Positions 1 to 8,721 of a stretch of DNA of 64,000 nucleotides are shown piece after piece. Source of the stretch: Multivorans sp965232105 (lineage in GTDB: Bacteria > Acidobacteriota > Thermoanaerobaculia > Multivoradales > Multivoraceae); NCBI GenBank assembly GCA_965232105.1, contig OZ246956.1, positions 3,782,001 through 3,846,000 on the forward strand, written 5' to 3'. Every line of letters begins with the position of its first letter. Position 1 is the stretch's first letter. The position numbers and the translations under genes were made by a program. A model generated the notes under the pieces. That model was not told the DNA's origin, did not search any database, and worked only from the letters and a program-made list of their open reading frames with translations.

Positions 1-192
1 CTCGAGCCGGGCCGGATCGCCCTTGACGCCCGCCTCTACGAGGATCTTGCCCTCGACAGCATCGACGCGGTGGATCTGATCGTCCGACTCAAGGAGTTCA
101 CTCAGGCCGACATCGCTCCGGAACGGGTCAAGGAGATTCGTACGGTCGAGGACGTGGTCGACCTCGTAGCCGAGTTGCTACAGGTCAATTGA
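1..192 (+). CDS. Acyl carrier protein, C-terminal part (5' end outside window)
   Basis: The frame is open from base 1 to a TGA at 190-192 and encodes 63 residues. The fragment LALDSIDAVDL matches the 4'-phosphopantetheine attachment site of type II acyl carrier proteins, with the DSI serine as the expected modified residue, followed by the usual acidic helix. The next gene starts 1 nt after the stop, so this ACP is the first visible member of the aryl-polyene-like operon. A second ACP lies at 3281-3556, and such clusters typically carry two ACPs. The start and N-terminal helix are missing because of the window edge, not because of a mutation. Confidence 0.85.
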   Translation, partial: LEPGRIALDARLYEDLALDSIDAVDLIVRLKEFTQADIAPERVKEIRTVEDVVDLVAELLQVN

Positions 193-193
193 G

Positions 194-778
194 GTGAGCC
201 CTCTGGTCAGCGCAGTCGAACGCCTGGAGTCCGTCGAGAGCGCCCGGTTCGATGCTGGAGAACTTCTTGTCGTGCCGACCGAGGCTGGTTGGGAGACCTT
301 GGCGCACAAGGGCAAGAAGGCGCTGATTCGGGAACTGACCAACCTGGTTACGACCGCGGCGACCGCCGAACAGGCGCCGGGGCGATGGCGGTTCGTGCGG
401 CGTCTTCCCGCCACGGGAAGAGCCGGTCGCGATCGCCCCCTCCACCCGCGATGGGAGGAACTCGAGCGCACCGCCGTCAGGTGGCTCGGCGAGGCTGCCG
501 TGACGGCCGACCTGGCGGTCCTGGAGGGCCACTTTCCCAATGAGCCGATCGTTCCCGGCCTCGCCCAGTTGCTGTGGGCAGAGAAGCTCTCGCTCCGGGT
601 CTTTGCGCGGCACACCGCGACCGCCGAGATCCGTAACCTGAAGTTCGCGCGGCTGATCGCGCCAGGCATCAGGCTTCGGGTCGCACTGGTCCACGAGCTC
701 CACGCGCGCTCACGGGTCGCGTTCAGGTTCACCTCGGACGCCGGCACGCACAGCAGCGGCGTGCTCATCGGCGCGTAG
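194..778 (+). CDS. Hot-dog 3-hydroxyacyl-ACP dehydratase with ligase-tail-like N-terminus (ApeI-like)
   Basis: This 194-residue protein starts with GTG. The C-terminal half carries GHFPNEPIVPG, the FabZ/FabA-type hot-dog motif with the catalytic His, so it probably dehydrates 3-hydroxyacyl-ACP intermediates during polyene elongation. The first ~80 residues are not hot-dog sequence. A stretch around residues 63-75 (RWRFVRRLPATGR) resembles the C-terminal lid of AMP-forming acyl ligases, but without the usual catalytic lysine. A full ligase is encoded separately at 3543-4898. It is co-transcribed with the ACP before it and the second dehydratase 15 nt downstream. The dehydratase assignment is firm; the origin of the N-terminus is inference. 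Confidence 0.8.
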   Translation: MSPLVSAVERLESVESARFDAGELLVVPTEAGWETLAHKGKKALIRELTNLVTTAATAEQAPGRWRFVRRLPATGRAGRDRPLHPRWEELERTAVRWLGEAAVTADLAVLEGHFPNEPIVPGLAQLLWAEKLSLRVFARHTATAEIRNLKFARLIAPGIRLRVALVHELHARSRVAFRFTSDAGTHSSGVLIGA

Positions 779-793
779 CGCCGCGCGCGGTCC

Positions 794-1246
794 GTGTCAG
801 ATCGAGCCGCAACCGTCCCGGCGCCGAGCATCGAGGCGCTCCTGCCACATGCCGCACCGATGATCCTGATCGACTGCGCCGCGGCGCAAGGCTCCTCGGC
901 GACCCGAAGCGTGGTCCGCATCGGCGAAGACTCGATGTTCTACGAGGCGCCGCACGGGGTTCCCGCCTACGTCGGTATCGAGTACATCGCCCAGACCGTC
1001 GCGGCTCACGCCGGACTCCACGCCTTTCGGCGAGGGGAACCCGTGCGGGTCGGCTTCCTTCTTGGTACGCGGGAGTACAAGTGCGCCGAGACCTGGTTCC
1101 GTCTCGGCGCCCACCTGACCATCGACGTGTCTCCTGTCCTCGAAACGACCGATGTCTCCAAGTTCAGAGGCGTCATCACAGACCGGTTCAGGGGTAAACT
1201 GGCGGACTGCGCCGTTACCGTCTACCTGCGATCCGGAAGCGAGTGA
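794..1246 (+). CDS. Second hot-dog dehydratase (ApeP-like)
   Basis: This 150-residue protein starts with GTG at 794. It opens with LLPHAAPMILID and contains GVPAYVGIEYIAQTVAAHAG, then GFLLGTREY. This pattern matches predicted 3-hydroxyacyl-ACP dehydratases of aryl polyene clusters (COG4706 type). It lacks the GHF motif of the FabZ-like protein upstream. In characterised APE systems two dissimilar hot-dog proteins form the dehydratase, so these neighbours probably act together. The stop lies 7 nt before the ketoreductase start. Confidence 0.8.
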   Translation: MSDRAATVPAPSIEALLPHAAPMILIDCAAAQGSSATRSVVRIGEDSMFYEAPHGVPAYVGIEYIAQTVAAHAGLHAFRRGEPVRVGFLLGTREYKCAETWFRLGAHLTIDVSPVLETTDVSKFRGVITDRFRGKLADCAVTVYLRSGSE

Positions 1247-1253
1247 ACACCTG

Positions 1254-1976
1254 ATGACCGGACCGCGCCGCGCGCTCGTGACCGGGGCGTCACGCGGCAT
1301 AGGCCGCGCGGTCGCCCTGGCCTTGGCCGGGGACGGTTTCGACGTGGCCTGCAATGCCCGAGGCGACGTAGAGGCCATCGTGACCGAGATCCGCTCGCGA
1401 GGCGGTAGCGCCAGCGCGCTTCCCGGCGACGTCTCGGAGCGCGGCGCCATTCGTTCCGCCCTGGACCGGGACATGGCCGACCGGGGCGCGTTCTACGGCG
1501 TCGTCTGCAACGCGGGCACCCACGCCGACGCTGCGTTCCCCGCGCTGACGGAGGCGGAGTGGGACGATGTCCTGCGCACAAACCTGGACTCTTTCTTCAA
1601 CGTCGTTCAGCCGTGTGTGATGCCGATGATCCGCCTGCGCGACGGCGGCCGCATCGTGGCCATGTCGTCCATCTCCGGCATCGCCGGCAATCGCGGCCAG
1701 GTCAACTACAGCGCTGCCAAGGCGGGGCTGATCGGCGCCGTGAAGTCCCTGGCCGTCGAGCTCGGCAAACGGAAGATCACCGTGAACTGCGTCGCTCCGG
1801 GTATCGTCGGGACCGACATGACCCAAAGCACCTCCGACGAGATCATCCAGCGGCTCGTGCCGCTGCGGCGGAAAGGAAGGCCCGAGGAGGTCGCCAGCCT
1901 TGTCCGGTATCTATTCTCCGACCTAGCCGCCTATGTGACCCGACAGGTCCTGTCGGTCAACGGGGGCATGATCTAG
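1254..1976 (+). CDS. 3-oxoacyl-ACP reductase, FabG/SDR family (ApeQ-like)
   Basis: This is a 240-residue classical short-chain dehydrogenase. The NADP-binding glycine motif TGASRGIG is at residues 9-16, the NAG motif mid-protein, and the catalytic YSAAK preceded by the conserved serine (MSSISG). The C-terminus, VNGGMI, is typical of FabG. It would reduce the 3-ketoacyl-ACP made by the neighbouring ketosynthases. ATG at 1254 was chosen because it sits just before the glycine motif and after the previous stop; the frame is open further upstream but that would overlap the dehydratase gene. Confidence 0.9.
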   Translation: MTGPRRALVTGASRGIGRAVALALAGDGFDVACNARGDVEAIVTEIRSRGGSASALPGDVSERGAIRSALDRDMADRGAFYGVVCNAGTHADAAFPALTEAEWDDVLRTNLDSFFNVVQPCVMPMIRLRDGGRIVAMSSISGIAGNRGQVNYSAAKAGLIGAVKSLAVELGKRKITVNCVAPGIVGTDMTQSTSDEIIQRLVPLRRKGRPEEVASLVRYLFSDLAAYVTRQVLSVNGGMI

Positions 1977-2036
1977 CGGAGCCGACTCCGTGTTCCGCCA
2001 CATCTCACATCTCTCTCACGCCCGGGCGCTTTCGGG

Positions 2037-3284
2037 ATGAGCAGGCGGGTCGTTGTGACCGGCGTCGCCGGCATTTCGCCCATCGGCACGGATTGGCCTT
2101 CGGTCCGGTCCCGTCTGTTGGCGGGAGAGGGCGGCGTCGAACGGATGGACGAGTGGAGTCGCGTAAAGGGGTTGAGGTCCTGGCTGGGCGCTCCAGCCGA
2201 GTTCGAGACGCCCCTCCGCTGGCCGCGCAAAATGCGCCGGTCCATGGGCCGCGTGTCGGCCATGGCCGTCCGCGCGACCGAACTGGCCCTAGAGCAGGCG
2301 GGCCTGCGAGACGACCCTGTCCTTCGATCCGGTCGCGTCGGCGTGGCGTACGGATCCTCGATCGGATCCACTGACAGCCTGCGGGAGGTCGGCCGCTTTC
2401 TCGCGACCGGATCCACTGAGGGCGTCACCTCGAACGTCTACGTCAAGCTGATGCCGCATACGACCACGGCGGCAATCGGCATGTTCTTCGGCCTCACCGG
2501 CCGTCTCCTCCCCTCGTCCTCCGCCTGCACATCGGGGAGTCTGTCGCTCGGTATGGCCTACGAGTCGATCAAACACGGCTACCAGGACGCGATGGTCGCC
2601 GGCGGCGCGGACGAACTCGACCTTCCGGCAGTAGCGACCTTCGATACGCTGTACGCCACGAGCCGCCGCAACCAGACGCCGTCGCGTACGCCGAGACCTT
2701 TCGACTCTGACCGCGACGGCCTGGTGGTCGGAGAAGGCGCCGGCACGTTCGTGCTCGAAAGCCGGCGCCACGCTCTCGAACGCGGCGCGACGATCCTGGC
2801 CGAACTCGTCGGCTTCGGCGCCAACTCCGACGGCGCCCATCCAACCCAGCCCGCCCAACGAACCATGGCCGAAGCGATGCGTCTGGCTCTCGCCGACGCC
2901 GGTCTGGGCGCGGACCAGATCGCCTACGTGAACGCCCACGGCACCGCCACCGAACTGGGAGACATCGCGGAGAGCCGGGCCACCCTGGAGGTGTTCGGCC
3001 GTCCAGTACCGATCAGCTCGCTGAAGAGCTACATCGGTCACACCCTGGGCGCCTGTGGCAGTCTAGAGGCATGGATGAGCCTCGAGATGCTCCGTGAGAG
3101 CTGGGCCGCTCCGACGATCAACCTGGAGAATCCCGATCCGCGCTGTGCCGCGCTCGGCTACGTCGTAGACGAGCCGATGCGCATCAAGGCGAACTACTTG
3201 ATGACCAACAACTTCGCCTTCGGCGGCGTGAACACGTCGCTCGTGTTCAGGCTGCCCCCCCCAGGAAGGAACCACTCCTCGTGA
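2037..3284 (+). CDS. Beta-ketoacyl-ACP synthase II-type (ApeR-like)
   Basis: This 415-residue ketosynthase has the complete thiolase-fold Cys-His-His set: the nucleophile in SSACTSGS, the first His in NAHGTATELGD and the second in IGHTLGACGS. It condenses acyl units with malonyl-ACP. Its GTGA junction with the following ACP (4-nt overlap) indicates translational coupling. It is one of three ketosynthase-like genes in the cluster. The others, at 10255 and 11100, form a probable KS/CLF pair, so this one may act in initiation or as a stand-alone elongating enzyme. Confidence 0.9.
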   Translation: MSRRVVVTGVAGISPIGTDWPSVRSRLLAGEGGVERMDEWSRVKGLRSWLGAPAEFETPLRWPRKMRRSMGRVSAMAVRATELALEQAGLRDDPVLRSGRVGVAYGSSIGSTDSLREVGRFLATGSTEGVTSNVYVKLMPHTTTAAIGMFFGLTGRLLPSSSACTSGSLSLGMAYESIKHGYQDAMVAGGADELDLPAVATFDTLYATSRRNQTPSRTPRPFDSDRDGLVVGEGAGTFVLESRRHALERGATILAELVGFGANSDGAHPTQPAQRTMAEAMRLALADAGLGADQIAYVNAHGTATELGDIAESRATLEVFGRPVPISSLKSYIGHTLGACGSLEAWMSLEMLRESWAAPTINLENPDPRCAALGYVVDEPMRIKANYLMTNNFAFGGVNTSLVFRLPPPGRNHSS

Positions 3285-3556
3285 ACCAGACGCCTGAGCA
3301 GAGCCGGATGGCCGTCCTCATCGTCGATGCGCTGAACCTGGAGGACATCGATCCTGCCGACATCGACCCGGACGAGTTGATGTTCGGCGACGAGGGTCTC
3401 GCTCTCGATTCCATCGACGCGCTGGAGATCGCCGTCGCGGTCGCGGAGGGTTTCGGGGTCCACTTCAGCGCCAAGGACGAAACGACGCGGGAAGCGTTCG
3501 CCACTCTCGGCAGCCTGACGGACTTCGTGATGAAGGAAGTAAGTGCGCGAACGTGA
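3281..3556 (+). CDS. Acyl carrier protein (ApeE/ApeF-like)
   Basis: This acidic 91-residue carrier protein has LALDSIDALEI, the phosphopantetheine-serine motif, near residue 46. It starts with GTG inside the stop region of the ketosynthase and its end overlaps the ligase start by 14 nt, so it is tightly coupled to both. It is about ten residues longer than a generic AcpP. It probably tethers the growing chain or the starter acyl group activated by the downstream ligase. Which of the two ACPs carries the starter cannot be told from sequence. Confidence 0.88.
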   Translation: MNQTPEQSRMAVLIVDALNLEDIDPADIDPDELMFGDEGLALDSIDALEIAVAVAEGFGVHFSAKDETTREAFATLGSLTDFVMKEVSART

Positions 3557-4898
3557 GGCGCCGTCGACGACCCCTCTGATCGACCGGTCGGAAGAGGCGG
3601 CGCCGTGGGCGTACGCTGGCGACCGCCCGGTCGCCGTCTCGCAGTTCGCCCGGGACGCGCTGCTGTGCGCCGACAGTCTGCCCAACCGCCCCTGGCTGAT
3701 CAACATCTGCTCCGACCGGTACCTCTTCGGGGTTGCGTTCTTCGCCGCGCTCCTCAGGGGAAGCGTCAACCTTCTGCCGTCTCAACGAAGTTCAGACGCC
3801 CTGAACGCGCTGCGCCGACGGTACCCGGACAGCGCGATCGTCGCCGACGACAAGGCGGTCGTCCCCGGGCCCTCGCCCGGCACAGCGGAACCGTCCGCCA
3901 TTCTGCCCGCCATCGACACGGCCCAGCTCGCCGCGATCGTCTTCACCTCCGGCAGCACCGGCGCGCCGAGTCCGCATCCGAAGACCTGGGGGCTGCTCAG
4001 CGATTTCCGCGCCATCCACTGGCGTCGCCTGACCCGAGCTCTGGAGGAAACCGGGACTTCTACCGGCGAGCTGGCGATCGTGTCGACCGTTCCGCCGTGG
4101 CACCTGTACGGGCTCGAGTGGACGCTGCTCCTGCCGAGCATCGCTCCCGTCTCGGTCCACTGCGAACGTGCCTTCTTTCCCAAGGACGTGGTCGACACGC
4201 TCGGCTCCTCAAGCGCCCCCACCGTCCTGGTGACGACACCGACGCACCTGCGGGCGTTGCTCAAGGCGCCTCCTCCCGCTCGCTCGGTGAGCGTGACGAT
4301 CTGCGCAACCGCCCCTCTCGATGCGAACCTCGCAGCCCAGGCGGAACGACACCTCGGCGCGCCGATTCTGGAACTCTACGGTTGCAGCGAAGTGGGAACG
4401 TTGGCCTCCCGCCGGCCTGCCGAAGGTCGTGGGTGGAGCTTCTTCGACTACTTCCAACTGGCTTTCTCCGAGAGCGGTCTGACGGTAAGCGCGCCCCGCC
4501 TGGAGGCGCCCGTCGACCTCGCGGACCGCTTCGAGCGCCTCGCGGATGGACGGTTCGAGTTTCTTGGACGGTCCACGGACATCGTGAAGATCGCCGGAAA
4601 GCGAGAGTCTCTCGCGAACCTGAATACTCTCCTTCTGGAACTCCCTGGAGTCCGGGACGGCGTGATCTTCCAGCCCCGGCGCGACGGCAGGCCTTCGGAA
4701 CGGCTCGCGGCCCTCGTGGTAGCGCCGGACCTCGAGCCGCGAGACATCCGAAAGGCGATGGCGAATCGGCTGGATCCAGCCTTCGTGCCGCGACCGATCC
4801 GGATCGTGGATGCGGTTCCGCGCAATCGCACGGGCAAGACACCTCTCGGCAGCCTGACAAGCTTGCTGGGCGGTCGCGCCGTCGAGTTCAATGACTGA
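3543..4898 (+). CDS. AMP-dependent acyl/aryl ligase (ApeH-like)
   Basis: This 451-residue adenylate-forming enzyme starts with GTG. It has the phosphate-binding loop FTSGSTGAPSPHPK, the YGCSEVG motif, and near the C-terminus PRNRTGK, whose lysine is the usual catalytic residue of the mobile lid. It would activate the starter acid (arylic in known APE systems) as an acyl-AMP for loading onto an ACP. It is somewhat shorter than typical acyl-CoA synthetases (500-550 residues) but all key motifs are present. It overlaps the ACP upstream and the acyltransferase downstream. Confidence 0.85.
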   Translation: MREREAPSTTPLIDRSEEAAPWAYAGDRPVAVSQFARDALLCADSLPNRPWLINICSDRYLFGVAFFAALLRGSVNLLPSQRSSDALNALRRRYPDSAIVADDKAVVPGPSPGTAEPSAILPAIDTAQLAAIVFTSGSTGAPSPHPKTWGLLSDFRAIHWRRLTRALEETGTSTGELAIVSTVPPWHLYGLEWTLLLPSIAPVSVHCERAFFPKDVVDTLGSSSAPTVLVTTPTHLRALLKAPPPARSVSVTICATAPLDANLAAQAERHLGAPILELYGCSEVGTLASRRPAEGRGWSFFDYFQLAFSESGLTVSAPRLEAPVDLADRFERLADGRFEFLGRSTDIVKIAGKRESLANLNTLLLELPGVRDGVIFQPRRDGRPSERLAALVVAPDLEPRDIRKAMANRLDPAFVPRPIRIVDAVPRNRTGKTPLGSLTSLLGGRAVEFND

Positions 4899-5832
4899 TG
4901 CCGTCCACTGGCAGGAGCGATCCGAAGCAGGAAACCGGCTCGCCATCCGCACCACGGCGTGGATAGCTCGAAGGCTGGGTCGCAAGGCCGTCCATCTCCT
5001 GCTCTACCCGACGGTCCTGTACTTCTACCTGGCGCGGGCGCCGGAACGCAGAGCCTCCCGAGACTTCCTGAGACGAGCCCTGAAGCGGCCCGTACGGGAG
5101 ACCGACGTGCTACGCCACTTTCTCAGTTTCGCTCGGGTCGCGGCGGACCGCTTCTTCGCTCTCAGCCGCAGTCCCGAAGCGAGAGAAGTCAGGTTCGTAC
5201 GGGACGAGGGAGTCCAACAGGTGGTGGAAGAGAACAGCGCGGGTATCTTCGTGACCGCGCATTTCGGTTCGTTCGACGCGCCCAGAGTCGTCGACGCGGA
5301 CCGCCGGGAGTTCGGGATTCGCATCGTCCTGGACAAGGGCGTCAACGCTCACTTCGTCCGGGTCATGGAGGAGATCGATCCAGCGATGGCGGAACGGATA
5401 ATCGACTCGGAGCAAAGCGCGGCGTCTCTGGGAATCTCGATCGCGGAAGCGCTCCGTGAAAACGAGTGGGTCGGGTTCATGGCGGATCGCTGTCGACCGG
5501 GAGACCGGACCCTGTCGCTTCCCTTCCTCGGTGCCCCGGCGACTTTCCCGCTCGGCCCGTACCTCGTTGCCTGCGCCTTCAAGGCGCCGATCATCTGCGT
5601 GTTCTGCCGTCTGGACCCGCCCGGCTATGAGGTGCACTGCGAGGTTCTGTGGACCGGCGGCCAGGTGCCTCGATCCCAACGAGCGAGCACGGTCGCCGCG
5701 CTGGCTCGGGGATACGCGGAGAGACTGGAGCGCCATGTCCGCGCGGCGCCGCTTTCCTGGTTCAACTTCTTTGACTTCTGGGCGCAGCATGCGACCGAGG
5801 CGCAACCGCCCGGCAGTGGCAGGGCGCGCTGA
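4891..5832 (+). CDS. LpxL/HtrB-family lipid acyltransferase
   Basis: This 313-residue protein has the lysophospholipid-acyltransferase motif HFGSFD (HX4D) at about residues 126-131 and an N-terminal hydrophobic helix. The C-terminal WFNFFDFW resembles other pigment-cluster acyltransferases. Members of the family act at the inner face of the cytoplasmic membrane. Here it probably transfers the finished polyene chain to a lipid or sugar acceptor. The start overlaps the ligase stop by 8 nt, and the 3' end overlaps the next gene by 44 nt in another frame. Confidence 0.82.
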   Translation: MTDAVHWQERSEAGNRLAIRTTAWIARRLGRKAVHLLLYPTVLYFYLARAPERRASRDFLRRALKRPVRETDVLRHFLSFARVAADRFFALSRSPEAREVRFVRDEGVQQVVEENSAGIFVTAHFGSFDAPRVVDADRREFGIRIVLDKGVNAHFVRVMEEIDPAMAERIIDSEQSAASLGISIAEALRENEWVGFMADRCRPGDRTLSLPFLGAPATFPLGPYLVACAFKAPIICVFCRLDPPGYEVHCEVLWTGGQVPRSQRASTVAALARGYAERLERHVRAAPLSWFNFFDFWAQHATEAQPPGSGRAR

Positions 5833-6487
5833 CGCGGCCCGCTTCGGGCGGGCGGCCGCCGCCGTTCTTGCCCTCCTGGCCGCAGTCCCGGTCGCCGCCG
5901 ACGACGCTGCCTGGGAGCGGCTCGCGGGCCTGGAGTTCCCGCGGGAACAGCGCGTCACCTTCGTTGAGCGACACCTGAATCGACTGCTGCGCGCGCCGGC
6001 TGAACAGCGCGGCGAACTCTGGCTGACAAGCGACGGCGTCGCGGTCATGCGGGTGCACGCCCCACGCCTCGAGGAACGAAGAATCGAGGGCGACCGGCTC
6101 GTCCTGCGGCGCCCGCACCGGCGGCGAAGCGGTCCCGAGGAGCGGGACGCCGCACTCGACCAGGGCACTGAGCGGCGCCGCAAACTGAACCGCGAGCGGG
6201 GCGCTCACCTGGTGCTGGCGATCATCCTCGACGTGCTGTCCGGCGACGTTACGGAACTTCGGCAGACCTTCGACTCCACGTTGACCTCCTTCGGTGACTC
6301 TTCGGAAGGCCATGACTGGGAGATCGAGCTGGTTCCGCGGGACCCCCGATTGCGCGGCGAACTCGTCTCCGTGCGTCTTCGAGGCACAGGCCGGCGCCTC
6401 GCCTTCCTCCACCTGAGCCGCGGCGGCCGGAACTGGCGGGAGATCCGGCTTCTCTCCCCATCCCGAAGCGACCAGAGCATCAACTGA
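5789..6487 (+). CDS. LolA-like outer-membrane lipoprotein carrier protein of APE cluster
   Basis: This protein has 232 residues when started at ATG 5789. Residues 1-40 form an Arg-rich n-region, a hydrophobic Ala/Leu/Val segment and a VAADD cleavage-like site, consistent with Sec export to the periplasm. The rest (a repeated beta-rich pattern, RGELWLTSDGVAVMR, DWEIELVPRD) fits the LolA/LolB fold family found in APE clusters. It sits immediately before the MMPL exporter, so it probably shuttles the lipidic product across the periplasm. The fold assignment rests on context plus weak sequence resemblance. Confidence 0.65.
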   Translation: MRPRRNRPAVAGRADAARFGRAAAAVLALLAAVPVAADDAAWERLAGLEFPREQRVTFVERHLNRLLRAPAEQRGELWLTSDGVAVMRVHAPRLEERRIEGDRLVLRRPHRRRSGPEERDAALDQGTERRRKLNRERGAHLVLAIILDVLSGDVTELRQTFDSTLTSFGDSSEGHDWEIELVPRDPRLRGELVSVRLRGTGRRLAFLHLSRGGRNWREIRLLSPSRSDQSIN

Positions 6488-6489
6488 TC

Positions 6490-8721
6490 TTGACTCTCGC
6501 CCAACGCACCGCCGTCCTCCTGATCCTTGCCGCGATGGTCGCCGGCGCAGCGACCCTCGATCTCTCGATCGGTTACGACCTGGCCTCCTTCCTGCCCAGG
6601 CCCACTACTCCCGGCCAGCGCCTGCTCGTGGAACGCCTGGGGCAGGTGTCCGGCGCCGACGCGATCTACGTGGTTCTGCCGGAGGCGTCGGAGTCAAGGG
6701 CCGAAGCCGTAGCGGAAGACCTGCGAGCGATGCCGAGGGCTCGCCGGGTTCTTCCAGAGGCGGAAATGCTCGACCCGGACTCGATCCCACTCCCGATCTG
6801 GCGTAAACGGTTGCTGCTCCACGACCTGCCCGCGGGAGAAGACGGCTGGCGCGAGGTCCTGGAAGCCCGGCTAGCGGACTCCACGCTGGCCGACTCGGAC
6901 GAGGCCCTGGAACTGATCGCCGCTGACCCGTTGCTGGCGAGCGTCTCCGCGCTCGAACGGATGGCCTCCGCACCGCGCATGTTCGGAGACGGCGACGCAC
7001 GGTACCTTCTGATTCTCCCGGCGGCAGCCATGTTCGACATCGGCGCGCATGCCGAGTTGATCACGGACGTGAGACGGACTCTCACCGGCCATGGTTTCGA
7101 CGATGCCCGGCTCTACGGCACCGGCGTCTACAGCGTCGATCTGCAGGCCAGGACGCAGCAGGAAGCGAAGCTGTTCAGTGCGCTGGCCGCGGTCGCGCTG
7201 GCGCTCCTGCTGTTGTGGCACTTCCGCTCGCCCACCGCGGTCGTCGCCGCAGGAGCGCCCATGCTCGCCGGCGCGGCAGCGGGGCTCGGAGTCGCGGCGC
7301 TCCTCTACGACGAGGTTCACGGCATCGCTCTAGCCTTCGGCTTCACCCTTCTGGGCGTCGCGGTGGACTACCCCCTGCACGCGCTCAGCCACCGGTCGAA
7401 CCCGGGCGCCGTCTGGGCAACCCTTCGCATGGGGGTGGGCAGCACGCTGATCGCCTACTCCGTGTTCCTCGTGGGCGGTGCCTCGGGTCTTCAGCAGCTC
7501 GGCGTGTTCGCTCTTTCGGGCATCGCCGCGGCCGCGCTGGCGACCGCCTGGTTGACGGCAGGAAGCGCGGGCGCGGCGTTACCAGCGACGGCGGCGAAGC
7601 CAGCGCCCGCCTGCGGTACGGCACTGCGCCCCTGGCCGTGGATCGTCGTGGCCGCGGCTGCTGCCTTCCCGCTGACCACGCGCGGCCCGTTCCTGGACGA
7701 CCTCGACGCGCTGACACCCGTGCCCAGAGAGACGCTGGCGGCCGACGCGGAAGTTCGCAGGCAAGTGGGGGCGAGCGACATGCGCCATGTGGCGGCAAGC
7801 CGCGCCGCCAATCTCGAGGACGCCCTTCGACTCACGGAAGCCCTCGCCGCGCGTCTGGACGAGGCAGTACTGGCGGGCGAAGTTGAAGCCCACCGAAGCA
7901 TCTCACCGCTGCTCCCCAGCCGATCGCGCCAGCGTGAGCGAATGGCCGAACTACGCCAGTTTCTTGTCCAGGGCGGCGTGTACTCGGGCGCCTTCGCTCA
8001 CGCCGCAGCCGACCTGTCTTTCGCCGGGGATGCATTCCGACCCTTCCACGACGATGCGGTCGCCATCGAAGGAACTACGAACTGGCTCGTGATCGACGAT
8101 CTGCGGGACCACCCGGACCTCGCAGCGCTGACCGGCCTTCACCTGCTGGAAACGACCGTTGGATGGACCAGCCTCACATTCCTGAGCGGCATGGCTGACA
8201 CAGGTGCAGTGGCCACGCGGCTCGACGGCCTGGACGGGGTTCAGTTCGTCGACCTCGTCGAAGCTTCCAGCACTCTGGTGACGGACCTCCGACGCAGAAT
8301 CGCTGTTCTGCTCCTGGCCGCGCTCCTGGCCGCCGGCGTGGTGCTTTCGCTGCTCACCCGAGACTTCCGCCGTTCGGTCTGGCTGCTCGGAAACGTCGCC
8401 GCCGCACTGGCGGTCGCGGCAAGTCTCGGGACATGGCTGCGGGGCGGCCTCTCGCCCTTCGACCTGATGGCGCTGGCGCTGGTGGCGGGGCTCGGCCTGG
8501 ACTACGGCCTGTTTCACAGCCGAACGCCGGCCGACGCGGCGGACGCCAGCGAAACGGAAGCCGCTGTGCTGATCTGCGCACTTTCGAGTTTCGTCGTGTT
8601 CGCGCTCCTCGCCTTCTCCAGCATTCCGGTTCTCGCCGGAATCGGTCAGACTGTGGCAAGTGGAGTGGCCGCAGCGTACCTGCTGACGCACTTCGGCCGC
8701 TATCCGAAACCTGGAACCTGA
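6490..8721 (+). CDS. MMPL/RND-family exporter (ApeM-like)
   Basis: This 743-residue inner-membrane transporter starts with TTG at 6490. It has one N-terminal helix, a ~200-residue periplasmic domain, a helix bundle at about residues 228-355, a second periplasmic domain, and a final bundle from about residue 595. Each bundle carries an aspartate-tyrosine pair (GVAVDYPLH and GLGLDYGLF), the hallmark of proton-coupled MMPL/RND pumps. It is the likely exporter of the polyene lipid. The 3' end overlaps the convergent flavoenzyme gene by 22 bp. Confidence 0.85.
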   Translation: MTLAQRTAVLLILAAMVAGAATLDLSIGYDLASFLPRPTTPGQRLLVERLGQVSGADAIYVVLPEASESRAEAVAEDLRAMPRARRVLPEAEMLDPDSIPLPIWRKRLLLHDLPAGEDGWREVLEARLADSTLADSDEALELIAADPLLASVSALERMASAPRMFGDGDARYLLILPAAAMFDIGAHAELITDVRRTLTGHGFDDARLYGTGVYSVDLQARTQQEAKLFSALAAVALALLLLWHFRSPTAVVAAGAPMLAGAAAGLGVAALLYDEVHGIALAFGFTLLGVAVDYPLHALSHRSNPGAVWATLRMGVGSTLIAYSVFLVGGASGLQQLGVFALSGIAAAALATAWLTAGSAGAALPATAAKPAPACGTALRPWPWIVVAAAAAFPLTTRGPFLDDLDALTPVPRETLAADAEVRRQVGASDMRHVAASRAANLEDALRLTEALAARLDEAVLAGEVEAHRSISPLLPSRSRQRERMAELRQFLVQGGVYSGAFAHAAADLSFAGDAFRPFHDDAVAIEGTTNWLVIDDLRDHPDLAALTGLHLLETTVGWTSLTFLSGMADTGAVATRLDGLDGVQFVDLVEASSTLVTDLRRRIAVLLLAALLAAGVVLSLLTRDFRRSVWLLGNVAAALAVAASLGTWLRGGLSPFDLMALALVAGLGLDYGLFHSRTPADAADASETEAAVLICALSSFVVFALLAFSSIPVLAGIGQTVASGVAAAYLLTHFGRYPKPGT

